64,000 nucleotides of DNA from Adiantum capillus-veneris (Eukaryota > Streptophyta > Polypodiopsida > Polypodiales > Pteridaceae). Below, in pieces: positions 10,034 through 22,138 of the stretch. The translations under genes were made by a program, and so were the position numbers. Position 1 is the first letter of the stretch, and each line of letters begins with the position of its first letter. Below the pieces are notes generated by a model, which saw nothing but the letters and a program-made list of their open reading frames with translations, was not told where the DNA came from and ran no database searches. The stretch lies in the NCBI GenBank assembly GCA_014529385.2, contig CM043945.1:99483463-99547462 (forward strand), written 5' to 3'.

Positions 10034-11955
10034 ATGGAGGCTCCAGCTTCGCCACAGAGGGACTCGCTAGAAGCCCCCTCGCCCGACCCCGCTGAGCCCA
10101 CCATTCCACTTGCTCTATCGCCGACAGAGCAAGCGAGCCTAGCCGTTGAGGTAGAGCGATTGCAGGTGACTTCGGTCGTCTGCAAAATTCTCGGCACCCG
10201 ACCTAGCAGAGGAGAGCTGCGAGACCTTCTCCAGGCCCGCCTTCTCGCAGAGGTGGGCAAGATCTTGGATGTCCAGATTCTCGGACGAGGGTACTATCAG
10301 ATAGAGTTCGAGACCTCCGAGATGGCTTCCAAGGTCATAGCTATGAGTCCACTGGCCATCCGAGCATCATGCGCCCACTTTCGACACTGGCGACATGGTT
10401 TTGACCCGACTTCGGATGTGCTAGTAGAGGAGGCAGACATCCCCATCTCAGTCTGCTTTCCGGGTTTACGGAGGGAGTACCTACCACTTCTTTCCAGGAT
10501 TGGCTCCGCCATCGGGACTGTCCTGGAGACACCTCGTACGGCAGCATCAGTAGCTGCCAAGGCGGCTGGCATCCCCTCAGTTCGAGTTTTGGTCAGAGTT
10601 ACCCACACGCTCCAGAAGGTCATCCTTCTGCCTCGGGTGAGTGGGGGTTGGTTTAGACAGAGTGTGGAGTACTCGAGTCTCCCGAACTAGTGCTTTATTT
10701 GCCGACAGATGGGCCACCTAGCGAAGGCTTGTCCACGGACGAGGCCACGACCTACACCCCAGCCTCAGCCTCAGCCTCAGCCCCAGCCTGCCAAGGCTGG
10801 GCCGCAGCCACAGTCAGCGGCAAGCGCACAGATTCAGAGCCACCCTCCGAGCCTGGGGCTCCAGCGGAGGAGGGGTGGCAGCAGGCCCGTGGCCGTCGAC
10901 GCCAGGGGCCACAGCGACAGCCTGGCACTCAGAGTGGCCCTCAGGTGCCTACTCAGTAGCAGTGGGTTCCCACGGGGAACCGCTTTGGTCCTCTTGAGCA
11001 GGAGGAGACCCCTACGCCAGCCTCCACCTCCGCTTCACCCTTGACAGCCGCTCCCCCTTCAGAGTTCCCCTCCTCCTCCTCATCCTCCCCCCCGCCCTCT
11101 GCTCCCGTCGCCTCTCCACCTCGCCCCTCTACCTCTGTCGCCCCACCCCGCTCCTCTTCCCCTCCGCTCCCCCCTGCTCCTTCTCCCCCCCCTCCTACTC
11201 CAGTTCCACATTCGACTTAGGAGACTAGTCCCTCGCCGGCGGCTAGGAGATCTCTTGGCAGCGCCTTTGCCACGAGTCGCCTAGCGAGAGAGGGTCAGCC
11301 TTTCTTGCGGCCCCCTCTGCAGATTCAGACATCTTCCCTTGCAGCTATCCCTCGTGGTCTGACGAGCATTGACCTCTGACGCCGCTGGGATTTCTTCGAC
11401 TGCGGGTTCACTCGCTTTCTCAGTGATTCCGCAACAGACCACGAGGCAGCCTGCTTCAGGGTCCATGCTTTGTTCCTCGCCGGTAGGGGAACAGAGGCCT
11501 TGGACTCAGCAGTTGGTTTCTCCTTCCCCCTCTGTGGTAGGGCCGAGACAGAGTGGTCCCTCGACTCAGTGTTGGGATGGTTGCATACACAGGTTCTCGA
11601 GTTCTCTCATCACACGGGAGAACTTGGAGTTACAGATTTGCTGCAGACTTTGTGGCCACTGGCCAAGTTTGCGGTGACACCCCCAGACTCAGCAGGATGT
11701 AGGCACATTGTGGTGTACTTTTTTGCTGATACGCAGTGTTTGCCTTGCTATGTATACATTCATGAGGACTCCTGGACACAGGAGGTTGCTTTACGCACGG
11801 CTCTCTCTGCTTGGGCTTGGGCTAGGCACTCACTGCAGTCTCGCCTATCTAGAGGACGCTCGGATGCGGATTACTCCCCATCCAAGCTAGCCTCGAAGAT
11901 AGCCCGTCTTGCTGCGCAGCAGCATCTGTTCTCTCTCGCTCCCCATGAGGATCGT
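10034..11955 (+). pseudogene. LINE ORF1: nucleic-acid-binding protein with CCHC zinc knuckle
   Basis: The ATG at 10034 opens 218 codons of an RNA-binding-type domain (LGRGYYQIEFETSEMASK...). It is followed by an in-frame TAG (10688-10690) and then CFICRQMGHLAKAC, a CX2CX4HX4C knuckle, in the same frame. Next is a P/Q/S-rich linker with a frameshift near 10860 and further stops, then a conserved C-terminal block (11470-11955) ending next to the ORF2 start. In plant L1 elements ORF1 coats element RNA and assists reverse transcription. The stop just before the zinc knuckle would remove it from the product. Confidence 0.8.
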
Positions 11956-14949
11956 CTCGTGGAACGTACAGGGACTAGGTGGGCCCCAGTTTCAGCGACA
12001 GTGGGGCCGATTGCGTCAGGAGCTTCAGCGTTGCCTTGTGGGAGGAGAGATTGATCTCCTTATGCTTCAGGAGCACCATCTGTGTGAGAGCCGCATTCGG
12101 CGATGTGGTCAGATTTTGCGTGGACAATATGATACCTTTTGGTCAGCTGCTTTTGGACCTGGAGGCATCCAGGGTGGGGTATGTATGACTATTGCGGATT
12201 CATTGTAGCAGACCATTGTGGGCAGAGGGATTATTGTGCCAGGCAGGGCTCAGTGGATTACTATGCAGATTCAGGGTGGCCTTGTGGGCTTCCTGAACAT
12301 CTATGCGCCTAATGTGGCGAGTGCTCGTGCAGAGTTTTGGTCACAGATTGTTGAGTCTTTGCCGCAGGCTGACCATTGGTGTGTAGGAGGGGACTTCAAC
12401 ATGTTGGAGGACCCTTCTGACAGGATTGGAGGCAGCCATGCTACTGTGCATGGAGTCGAGTTAGCAGCTTGGGAGAGGTTGTGTATGACTTTGAGGGTCT
12501 CGGATACATGGCAGCACTCAGGCTTTGTGAGGCCTCCAACCAGTCTTGCCTTCTCTAGATCGGACCGCAGAGTGGGAGGAGTGAATCTATCGCGGATAGA
12601 TCGCTTCTACACTAGTGACCACTTCAGTGACTTGGGGGGATCAGTGGGCATCCTGGCAAGGACATCCTTCTCGGACCATGCACCAGTGATCCTCACAGTG
12701 GCAGATAAGCAGAGGAGTGGGAGCACGATGCTTCGCATCCTGCAAGAGCAGCATCCAGATAGTCCATGGTTGGAGGAGCAGTTACAGCAGGCTCGACAGG
12801 AGCTTGCTAGCACAGAGGAGAGGCATCATGAGTTTGCCTTTCACCGACAGGCATCTCAGTGGACTCAGGTGGGTGACAGAGTGACAGGTGCTTTTTTTTA
12901 AAACAGTGGGACCTCGGCACTCGCATGCCAAGGTCAATCAGTTGAGGAGACCCGATGGGTCAGTTGTTTGTGAGCCCGAGGATATGCGTGCAGTTGCTAC
13001 TGACTTCTACCGTGAGTTACTGTCGGCTGAGCCACAGTCAGAGCGGCAGGATGCATGCAGGGAGAAGGTTTGGGCACAGATGCCTTGTCTTGTGACTGAG
13101 GAGATGCACCAGAGGCTAGAGATGCCACTTCAGCTTGAGGAGCTGCACACGGCTCTTAGGGCCCTTCCTCGTGGTAGCTGTCCAGGTGAGGATGGGCTGA
13201 CTCCTAGCTTTTTCTTGGAGTACTGGGTTTGTAGTGCCTTTCAGTACATTTTGCACACAGGAGTGATGCCGGATAGCATGAGTGAGGGCTTGATTTACCT
13301 CATTCCAAAGGAGGGTGGCTCCTTGGATGAGATTCGACAATGGCGCCCCATCACCATCCTCAACTCAGCCTACAAAAAATTTGCCAAGGCTCTGAGTTTG
13401 AGGATTCAGCCACTTTTGGAGAGCCTTATACATGGGACTCAGACAGGTTTTGTCAAGGAACGCAGTATCCTTGACAACATCTTCACTTTTTGGGAGGCTT
13501 CTGCCCTGGCACGGCTCCGTGGGGAGGACCTTGTGATTCTTCTTCTCAATTTTGAGAAGGCGTACGCCAGAGTTGACTGGGACTTTCTAGAGGGCACTCT
13601 ACGCAGGATGGGCTTCTCAGATGCTTGGATCAGAGGGGTGTCAGCTTTGTACAGACAGGCTCACAGTCAGGTGCTTTTGGCAGGAGGTAGAGGTGAGCGC
13701 TTCATGCTCACACGCTCAGTCAGACAGGGTTATCCTCTTGCCCCCTTTCTCTTTCTGTTCTATGCGGAGGCGATGAGCAGATTTTTGGTGTCACAGCAGG
13801 TTGGTCTGAGGGGCATATCACTCCCTATTCGGGGAGATGAGCTACTGGACGCTGAGTGTGCCAATGACTCAGCCTTGTACTTAGAGGGCCAGGAGGCCAA
13901 TCTACACAGATGTGAGCAGGCTTTGGAGACCTTCTGTTGTGCATCGAGCGCATTGATCAACTGGAGAAAGACAGTGGCTTTCTCGGTTGGCAGTGCTCCT
14001 GTGCCAGATTGGATGCCAGGAGAGGGTTTCGGGTGGATTCCCCCAAGGACTGCAGTTCGGTACTTGGGTTGTAAGTTTGGTTTGGACTTGTCCCCCGAGC
14101 AGCAGATTGCTCCCTTCTCCTGTCCATCAGGAGAAAGCTGTTACATTGGAGCTCAGCACGACTTTCGCTGGCTGGTAGAGTAGTAGTTGCCAACAAGGTG
14201 TTGTTGGCAACTATGTGGTACATCACTTCTTGCTGGATCTTCTCGAGTTCTTGTATCAGCTAGGTAGAGAGGCTGATCAGGAACTTCCTTTGATCAGGTC
14301 GTGACACTCAGATTGCCCGAGCCAAGGTGGCTTGGTCGGTCATCACACTTCCTTGTTCTCAGGGAGGGCTTGGGATCATTGATCCAGCACAGCAGAGCAG
14401 AGCCCTTCTTGGGAAGTTCGTAGTAAGAGGACTTCTTCCAGGAGAGGAGCCCTGGAAGGAGTTCTTGCTGCAGAGGCTTCGTGCCAGGGTGCCTCAGTCA
14501 GGAGGCCCTTGGCAACCTTCGACCAGATGGATCTTTACAGAGTTGCGCCGAGTTGGTTTGAGCAGGAGACTGGAGGACCGCTTCGCTGTGAGTTTGCTTC
14601 GATCTTGGGAGCTCTTACGGCGTGGCCTAGAGCAGAGACAGCCGACGTGCACGGAGGAGCGCCTACGGCAGCCCCTCGTCTTTGGTTAATCTGGCGGGCC
14701 CGCTGTTTTTGCATCTTTGAGGCTCGCCCTGTGCCACCAGCAGAGACTGTTCGTGACTTTTGGCTAGAGCTGATCCATACTCTCAGAGGACATCTTGAGG
14801 GACTACAGGGCAGCTCCGACCGCATGCGGAAGCGCCGCGAGGCTTTCCTTCGACTCTGGCGTCCTGGGCCTTTCTACACCATAGTCCAGGGGGTGCTCAG
14901 ATGGCACTACTGTCCACCTGTGTGGCTCTTCCCTCCTCCCATCTCTTGA
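11945..14949 (+). pseudogene. LINE ORF2: AP-like endonuclease and reverse transcriptase
   Basis: The frame starts MRIVSWNVQGLGG. Endonuclease signatures in order are SWNVQGLG, LQEHHL, NIYAPN, GGDFNM and SDHAPV. The reverse transcriptase follows (FVKERSILDNIF, VRQGYPLAPFLF, INWRKTVAF), then an L1-type C-terminus (GGLGIIDPAQQSRALLGKF; WLIWRARCFCIFEAR). Breaks are an in-frame TAG at 12206-12208, a frameshift in the T-run near 12890-12898, and others near 14170 and 14500. The usual LLDFEKAYD reads LLNFEKAYA (about 13546) and the usual ADD box reads CANDSALYL (about 13860), so catalytic aspartates are lost. The endonuclease residues I can see look intact. Confidence 0.88.
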
Positions 14950-15094
14950 TTTAGCCTCATTGTATATATGCTGTTTTTTCATTGGGAGAGTCTCCCCATC
15001 ATGCTTGTTGTAGCCCTCTCTTGCAGAGGTGGTTGTAGCCCTATGGGCAGTTTTCATTAACTAATAGAAGGATCTTTTTCTCGGAAAAAAAAAA
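14950..15094 (+). other. LINE 3' UTR and A tail
   Basis: About 135 bp of non-coding sequence ending TTTTTCTCGG, then ten to eleven A bases that merge with the target duplication. Confidence 0.85.
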
Positions 15095-15107
15095 ATGACC
15101 GCCAAAA

Positions 15108-15429
15108 TCTTTATAGGTCAAAAGTACAAGTCTAGGACAAATTCCCTTGCATTTTAGAAGCTTTCCAATGAGCTATAAGTAAATTTCAACGTGCTGCAAA
15201 TTTCCTGTTTTGGTCATTGACAGGTGCCCAAACTCTTGTATAACCACCCCAAGGCTTCCCCAAAAGCTTCCCAGGTGTTATCTTGCAGTTTAGGTGCGAA
15301 ACGTCGAAACTGTAAACCTGAAAATAAACGCAGCAAGCTGAAATTCTCTGTTTTGGATCGTTTTGAGCAGAGCAAACACGTCTATGAGTGTTTCAAGAGC
15401 TCTCGCACGCAATGAGACACTTCCCCTTG
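15108..15429. other. Unassigned sequence right of the LINE
   Basis: This is the continuation of 9303-9581 once the LINE is removed. It has no convincing ORF or motif. It separates gag-like sequence on the left from gypsy integrase on the right, so either a foreign piece or a deletion replaced the protease and reverse-transcriptase region. Confidence 0.5.
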
Positions 15430-16700
15430 GATTTGGATGAGTTGTCACACGAGAAACTTACGAGTCACCGTGGCATAGACACCACCTTGAAGGAGTGGAG
15501 CGTTATTTCTTTTGGCCGAGACTCAAGAAGGATGTGGACGACTTTGTTCGCAGTTGTTTAGTATGCCAAAAGGTTAAGTTTGACAGGCATAAGGCACAAG
15601 GATTACTACAAACTTTACCCATTCCCACGTGCCCCTAGGAAAGTATTGCAATGGATTACATCTTTGATCTCCCGAAGACACAAATTGGACACGATGGCAT
15701 TTGGACTGCCATTGACAGATTTAGGAAGCAAGCTCATTTCATCCCGTGAAGAAAACAGTCAAGCCGGACAATTTAGCGAGACTGTGCATTGCACAGTTAT
15801 TTCGATTACATGGCATGCCTGAGACAATAGTCTCCGATAGAGATCCCCGATTCACGAGTTTGTTTTGGAGGGCTATTTGGGAAAACATTGGCACGCGGTT
15901 GTAGTTCTCGTCATCTTTCCACCCGCAGACAAATGGGCAATCTGAGATTGCAAATTCAATTGTTCTCGATTTATTGAAGTCTTACATCTCAGATCGGAAG
16001 ACTCAATGGGAATTTTTTTTGCCTTTGGTGGAATTTGCCTACAATAACATGGTTCACTCTTCGATTGGGAAGGCGCCATTTGAGATAATTAAAGAAGCTC
16101 AGAAGGTTCCACCCTTTCTCAGCACTAAAGACAAGATATTTGAAGCCGACCAGTACACGATGGGACTTGGACACTACTTTTGCCAAGGTCCGCGAGGATT
16201 TAGAGAAGTCTCAAGAGCGACATAAGAAGGCAGCAAATTGACATCAACGAGACTTGAAACTAAAGGAAGACGATTGGGTGCTCTTATGCTTTGAGAAGGC
16301 ACGGCTAAGGAAACGAAAGGGAAAGGAGCGGCTTTTTTCAAAGCTTAGCATGAGGTATTATGGCCCTTTCCAGATTAAAGAAAAGATAAATATTGTCTCC
16401 TTTCGACTCAAGCTTCCCAACACTTGGAAGATTCACAATGCATTCCATGTGAGTCTCTTGAAACCTTTTAAAGGTGAGGTGTCAGTTGATGGAGAGCCTG
16501 ATGAGCAACCCGAAGTGGAAGAGAGCGAGGAGATACTCGTTTGGGAACAGATTTTGGCACACAAGGAAAGAAATATGAAAGGTAAAGTGATTCAGCGGTT
16601 CTTAGTTAAATTCAAGAACTATCCAGCATTAGATGCGAAGTGAATGGAGGACGACAACCTAGCAGATACTCCTCAGATTTTGGAACTTTACCTTGAAGAA
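15430..16700 (+). pseudogene. Ty3/gypsy integrase with chromodomain-like tail
   Basis: Translation across several frames gives the integrase zinc-binding segment (HHLEGVERYFFWPRLKKD, then CLVCQK; HHCC type, 15470-15570). The catalytic-core context follows (VSDRDPRF near 15833-15856; HPQTNGQSEI near 15920). Next are LLKSYISDRKTQWEFFLPLV and VEFAYNNMVHSSIGKAPFEI (about 15970-16085), then the C-terminal [16 protein letters not shown] and [14 protein letters not shown]. The tail [20 protein letters not shown]...FLVKFKNYP is like the integrase-linked chromodomain of chromoviruses. The integrase inserts element DNA in the nucleus. Frameshifts and stops split it into at least four pieces. Confidence 0.82.
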
Positions 16701-16813
16701 TTCGGTTTAGCTATGTCTACTCCGATAGATCCTGCACATCAACAAGGTTGAGGGGAGTCACTCCGCTCCTTTGTCACACATTACCTCAATTAAATAGAGT
16801 CATTGATGTCCCT

Positions 16814-17926
16814 TGTCACGTGACACATCCAACCCTATGTGTCCGTGGACAAGCTACAACACGACAAGGGTTCGGTCAGTCCAGTCAGTCTAGATTTAGA
16901 AGTGATCTCGCACTTTTGTGAGTCTGTTCGCAGACCGTGCATGCCCAGTCACTTAGTGTAGATGCATATCCTCTGGTTTCACACAGTATGATCATAAGCA
17001 TTCCCATCAGAATCCTTTAGGGAAATTTTCCAGTGTATTTGACCTATTTTCCCTATTTTTGACATTTTTCACTTATTAATTTAAGTGACTTTTGTTGGAA
17101 AGTAGGTAGGGCAAATTGAGTAAGTTTGTATATAAGCAAACCTAGACTAGCACTAAATGGCAGAAGAGGCAATAGGAGCCAAGCTCAACAGGCAACTTCT
17201 CAAGCAAGAACTTAGTGGTCTCCCCTCTAAGCAAGAAAGACTCAACCTAGCGTTTTCTCCAGCAAGTAACATCGCCACCAAGTCTCAACACCTAGCGTTT
17301 TCCATCAGGAGGATTATCGTCTACACACATTCAGCCCTAGCGTTTTCAACCCAGATCGCCCTCCACTGTAGCTGGCATTTTTCAGCCATGAAGCAACCGC
17401 AGCTTCAGCCCAAAAGGACCATCAGTTTCAGCCCTTAAGAACCTACAGTTCAGCCCAAGGAAGTGCAGATTTTCAGCCTTATAGACCAGCAGAATCAGCG
17501 TTTACCTTAGCGTTTTCGGCAACAGCAGATTTCAGCCCATAGCGTTTTTGGGACAGTAGATAAAAGATTGCAAATTTCAGCCCTTAGGTCGGTGTCGTCG
17601 TCGTCGATCTAGCCTAGACTTGCATCAGTCACATGCATTCAGTTTGTACTAGTTTGTGCAATCATAAGTAGACCACTCTCGCCGAGGAGAGTGGGGCCTT
17701 CGGAGGAGGGTTTTACAATGTCTCTGGTGTCGTATCTCTCTTCTCTCTCTATCTCTCAGTCTCATACACTTGCATGCACAGTGTCCATTCACTTTGTTTG
17801 TGATCATAGCATTCTCTCATTAAGAACGGAAGGCTCTCCCTTCCATAAGAACAAAAGGAACCTTGAGCACAGTTCGGAGCACTCATCTTGAGCAAAGCGC
17901 AAACATTCATTGCGCTGCACCTAACA
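16814..17926 (+). repeat. 5' LTR of element 3
   Basis: 1113 bp, TGTCACGTGACACATCC to CCTAACA. Compared with element 2 it has a different AGCGTTTT-rich middle section (about 17160-17560) but the same TATA-like segment (TTGTATATAAGCAAACC), the same CCACTCTC/GAGAGTGG hairpin and the same 3' end. Confidence 0.9.
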
Positions 17927-17927
17927 T

Positions 17928-17939
17928 TGGCATCAGAGC
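17928..17939 (+). promoter_or_regulatory. Primer-binding site of element 3
   Basis: TGGCATCAGAGC, one mismatch from consensus, one base after the LTR. Confidence 0.8.
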
Positions 17940-18405
17940 TTTGGCAGTGTTTTGTATCACTCAAGGAAAGAACCACAAGAATCACAAGAATTTTTTTTGC
18001 TTGTTGCGGTCGCACGAACCCAAGTTCGCTTGGGCGTGTCGATTCCTAATCATGTTTTTGAAGAGTGACAGGAATCCCAAGAAAGAAGGGCTTGTCCAGC
18101 CTCCCCTTGTGTCTCTTTTCCCTCATTGAGAGCGGACCGTGCACTTAGCGGCCGGCCAATCGACGTGAGGTGGGAAAAAGCAACCTTGGTGTGAGCGCAA
18201 GGCCGCCAAGGGGTGTGCCTGTGGAAAAGAGTAGAACTCGGGTGAAGAGAAGATCCTTCTCTAACACAGATTGTGGATCTTCCCTAACACAGATTGCAAG
18301 AGAAAGAAGAACCTCAAGAACCTCAAGACCCTCAAGAACCCCCAAGAACCCAAGTTCCTCGTGAACTTAAGAACCCAAAACCACAAGAACCCACGACTTC
18401 AATGG

Positions 18406-19536
18406 ATGGTCATCACTCGAAGCGGAATGGATACTTTGCTTGGAGGTGATGAGCATGAGAGAGGCGAAGAAGAATTTTCCCCACGAGGAGGTTTTTTCGA
18501 CCCTCCCTCTTCCCCATCTACGCCAAAGATTGCACCAGATCCTATGACGCTTTTCGACAAGAGGATGATGGACAAGAAGTTAGACCGAAAAGCAGAAATA
18601 GAGCGTGAACACGAAGAACAGATGGCAGCCATAGAGCGTCAATACACAGAAAGAGTGGCAGCCATACATCGCGAGAACAAAGAAAGACAAGCCAAATTGG
18701 ATCGCAAGAACAAAGCAAGACAAGCAGAATATGACCGCGAGACCAAAGCATGACAAGAGAAGAGCGACCAACGCATGAAAGAGTTCTTGCAACTCTTTTC
18801 TTAAGTTCAGGCAGAACAGATGCAAGAGATTCGGAAAAAGGAGACTCTCTCAGTCCCTTCTTCTCCCAAGCATGACACACGGGATTTGCATGATGATAAG
18901 CATGATGATTTGAATGATCATGATGATACGCATGATGATTTGATTTACAATGATAAGCATGATGATTTGGATGATAATGATGAGCATGATGATTTGCATG
19001 ATCAAGATATGATTTCTCACAAGCATGATGATTTGCATGATCAAGATGTGATTTCTCACAAGCATGATGAGTTGCATGAAGATGATGTGATTGTTCACAA
19101 GGATGATGTGTTAGTTGATACTTTCTCTAGTGCAGCTAACCTCATTGCAGATTCGATCAATCACGAAGAACCGATCTTGCCTCTCGAGCCTAGGTCCAAA
19201 GAACCCCTTCAAGAAGAACTGATCTTGGCTGTCGAGGCTAGGTCCAAAGAACCCTTACAGGAAGTATTATGTGTTCGCATGATTGATACGCACGCATTGT
19301 TCGAGTGTTTCATTCGTGATCGTTTCCTGTATTTTAGTCAGCGTCTTTATGTGATCCCTTTTCGTAGGCATGACATATTGTACGTTGAGCACGTTTCACT
19401 CATGAATGAGCACGAATGTATGCGGATTGTTCATAAAAAGCTGAAAAGTATGCATTCAAGGAAGTCACATTCCATGTCTCTTTCTTGGCATGACACAGTT
19501 GTAGAAAGAGCACATGAAAGTGAGCACCAAGCATAA
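18406..19536 (+). pseudogene. Gag-like acidic, coiled-coil protein of element 3 (two stops)
   Basis: The ATG at 18406 gives MVITRSGMDTLLGGDEHERG, the counterpart of the 5666 ORF. The frame is interrupted by TGA (18751-18753) and TAA (about 18802-18804) but stays in register to 19536, so only nonsense changes separate it from an intact gene. It has a longer charged, coiled-coil-like segment, a D/H-rich repeat (HDDLDDNDEHDDLHDQD), and the conserved DRFLYFSQ block followed by an extra C-terminal stretch. No enzyme motif is present. Confidence 0.7.
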
Positions 19537-19991
19537 GCATTTCCGTTGTGAATTGCCATAGTTGATTGCTCTAGATCGTAAGAGAAAGATTCGATCTCAT
19601 TGTTTGCGTGTGTGTGGTGAATGGTTTGGCACTCCGTCTCTTTGTTCATCTACATTGCATGCACAATCTATTAGGACGACAAGATTTTTTCCAGTCACTT
19701 TACATGGAATAGGTATGTTCATGTTTTTGTGTTGGAAGTGGTTTCAGGAATTTTCAGCCATGGAGATTCTTAAAGAAGAACAAAGCATGACTCTCGACGA
19801 AGTTGAAGGAGCCACAGAAGGCTTTGTGTCGCTTTCAGCACGGCCCAAAGAAGCAAGCATTGCAGACCTTTATGAAGTTCAAGTATCACACGACCCACAC
19901 ATTAGAGTGGGCCGGTGAAGAGTCCCTTCCAGGATTCCGGATGCTCTTGGCGATCTCCCTCGACGCCATACAGTTCAGTACCAGTACCTCA

Positions 19992-21128
19992 TGTGACACA
20001 TCCAACCCTATGTGTCCGTTGACAAGCTACAGCACGACAAGGGTTCAGTCAGTCCAGTCAGTCTAGATTTAGAAGTGATCTGGCACTTTTGTAAGTCTGT
20101 ACGCAGACAGTGCATGCCCAGTCGCTTACTGTAGATGCATATCCTCTGGTTGCACACAGCATGATCATAAGCATTCCCATCAGAATCCATCAGAATCCTT
20201 CAGGGGAATTTTCCAGTGTATTTGACCTATTTTCCCTATTTCTGACATTTTTCACTTATTAATTTAAGTGACTTTTGTTGGAAAGTAGGTAGGGCAAATT
20301 GAGTAAGTTTGTATATAAGCAAACCTAAACTAGCACTAAATGGCAGAAGAGGCAACAGGAGCCAAGCTCATCAGGCAACTTCTCAAGCAAGAACTTGGTG
20401 TTCTCCCCTCCAAGCAAGAAGGACTCAACCTAGCGTTTTCTCTAGCAAGTACCATCGCCAGCAAGTCTCAGCACTTAGCATTTTCCATTAGGAGGATTAT
20501 CGCCCACACACATTCAGCCCTAGCGTTTTCAACCCAGATCGCCCTCCACTGTAGCTGACGTTTTTCAGCCATGAAGCAACCGCAAATTCAGCCCGAAAGG
20601 ACCCTCAGTTTCAGCCCTTAAGAACCTGCAGTTTCAGCCCTAAGGAAGTGCAGATTTTCAGCCTTAAAGACCAGCAGAATCAGCGTTTACCTTAGCGTTT
20701 TCGGCAACAGCAGATTTCAGCCCATATCGTTTTTGGGACAACAGATAAAAGATTGCAGATTTCAGCCCTTAGGTCGGTGTCGTCATCCCTGTCGTCGTCG
20801 TCGATCGAGCCTAGACTTGCATCAGTCACATGCATTCAGTTTGTATCAGTTTGTGCAATCATAAGTAGACCACTCTCAGAGAGTCGGCGAGAGTGGGGCC
20901 TTCGGAGGAGGATTTTACGTCGTCTCTGGTGTCGTATCTCTCTTCTCTCGCTATCTCTCAGTCTCATACACTTGCACGCACAGTGTCCATTCACTTTGTT
21001 TGTGATCATAGCATTCTCTGATTAAGAACAGAAGGCTCTCCCTTCCATAAGAACAAAAGGAACCTTGAGCACAGTTCGGAGCACTCATCTTGAGCAAAGC
21101 GCAAACATTCATTCCGCTGCACCTAACA
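19992..21128 (+). repeat. 3' LTR of element 3, 5' edge deleted
   Basis: It lacks the first bases TGTCACG but is otherwise a full copy ending CCTAACA. It carries a small insertion near 20875 that enlarges the hairpin seen in the 5' LTR. Confidence 0.88.
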
Positions 21129-22138
21129 TCCCCTTTGGATTTCAGAGATACTGTTGGGCTGACACTATTCTACTGTATGATTTTATGAAACGGAATTCCC
21201 ACAATTGAATATGAATGATTTGTACTCTCTCATGTGACTTGTTTGAGTGCAGGAACTGAAAGAGGAAATGACTGCAGCATTTCGGTCTCATAAATATCTA
21301 TAGACATGATCGCAATAAGAATTAGTTAATCCGGCATCAGTGAGGTCCACGATGGATCTAGATGCGGTTACTAAATACGTTGTTGGCAGTCATGGTCTGA
21401 GATTTGGAATGAATTTTTCTCTGATTGATTTGTCATGTGATGTCCTGTGATGTCATGTGCAGTGATATGACTGTCGTCTTTGTACAAGTGCTATATGCGT
21501 CATGTCTAGTGCGTCGGTACTTAGAGTCAGTGTCTACTGAATTGGTTTATGGTGGCCTCTGTCTGTTTTGCAGGCGTAATCGAGAGCGATTATCATTATT
21601 TCAAGAAGGGGGTATGTCACAAACTGATGACGTGGCATGACCCTGCGGCGGACAACTGGCTGTTGAGATGGACAACGTATAGACAGAGGCTGTACAGACT
21701 GTTGACTGTTGACGTGGACACCATACGGACCTACTGACGTGGCATCGCACAGATGCCCGCTTTTTGCATTGACATGCTGGCGTGGGAGTTGTACAGAAAT
21801 TTCGCAAAGTGCGCTGTTGCTTTTTGCTGGCATATTTTGAGATTGAAGCTTTTGGAACTCAATTGCTTTTGAGTTTAACGCTTTTGGGGCTCTGTTTTTA
21901 GCATCCCTTGTAATGTTTATAAGGGACCCAAGGTTCTCACTTCTTAGAGCATCTGGACGCAGAGTCTGAGAGCGAGCACCCGCAGGAGTTGTACTTTGTT
22001 CAAAGATTAATATAAAAAGAAATACCGAAAGGGGCACTAGTCTTTGAAACCAATCTCTCTTGGCACGGAACTACGCCAGGCCGTGTCGACTATTGAATTG
22101 TGAAGTGTTTTGAAGTGAATCTCTTTTGTGTTGCGACA
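21129..22138 (+). mobile_element. 3' end of gypsy element: pre-LTR region and 3' LTR
   Basis: 21129-21614 is untranslated sequence ending in the purine tract TCAAGAAGGGGGTA. The 3' LTR runs from TGTCACAAACTGATGACG (21615) to TTGCGACA (22138), 524 bp, with TATA-like TTAATATAAAAAG at about 22006 and the shared AAATACCGAAAGGGGC segment also found in element 1. It most likely belongs with the integrase at 15430-16700; element 3 separates the two. Its 5' LTR is not in the window. Confidence 0.75.

Larger units (their letters stand above)
9595..15094 (+). mobile_element. Near full-length L1-like LINE with 13-bp target duplication
   Basis: About 5.5 kb with a C-rich 5' UTR (9595-10033), ORF1, ORF2 (endonuclease and reverse transcriptase), a short 3' UTR and an A tail (15085-15094). 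The duplication ATGACCGCCAAAA is perfect at 9582-9594 and 15095-15107, which fixes both ends and shows the insertion was not badly 5'-truncated. Multiple stops and frameshifts, and substitutions at reverse-transcriptase catalytic aspartates, make it inactive. The fragment at 1-783 is the same family. Confidence 0.93.
16814..21128 (+). mobile_element. LTR element 3: sister copy of element 2
   Basis: The 5' LTR 16814-17926, primer site TGGCATCAGAGC (17928-17939), a gag-like frame with two stops, and the 3' LTR 19992-21128 match element 2 throughout. Flanking TCCCT (16809-16813) and TCCCC (21129-21133) look like a target duplication with one later change. The polypurine tract and first bases of the 3' LTR are deleted: ...CAGTACCTCA joins directly to TGTGACACATCC at 19991/19992. 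The insertion separates the gypsy integrase from that element's 3' LTR region. Confidence 0.88.
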
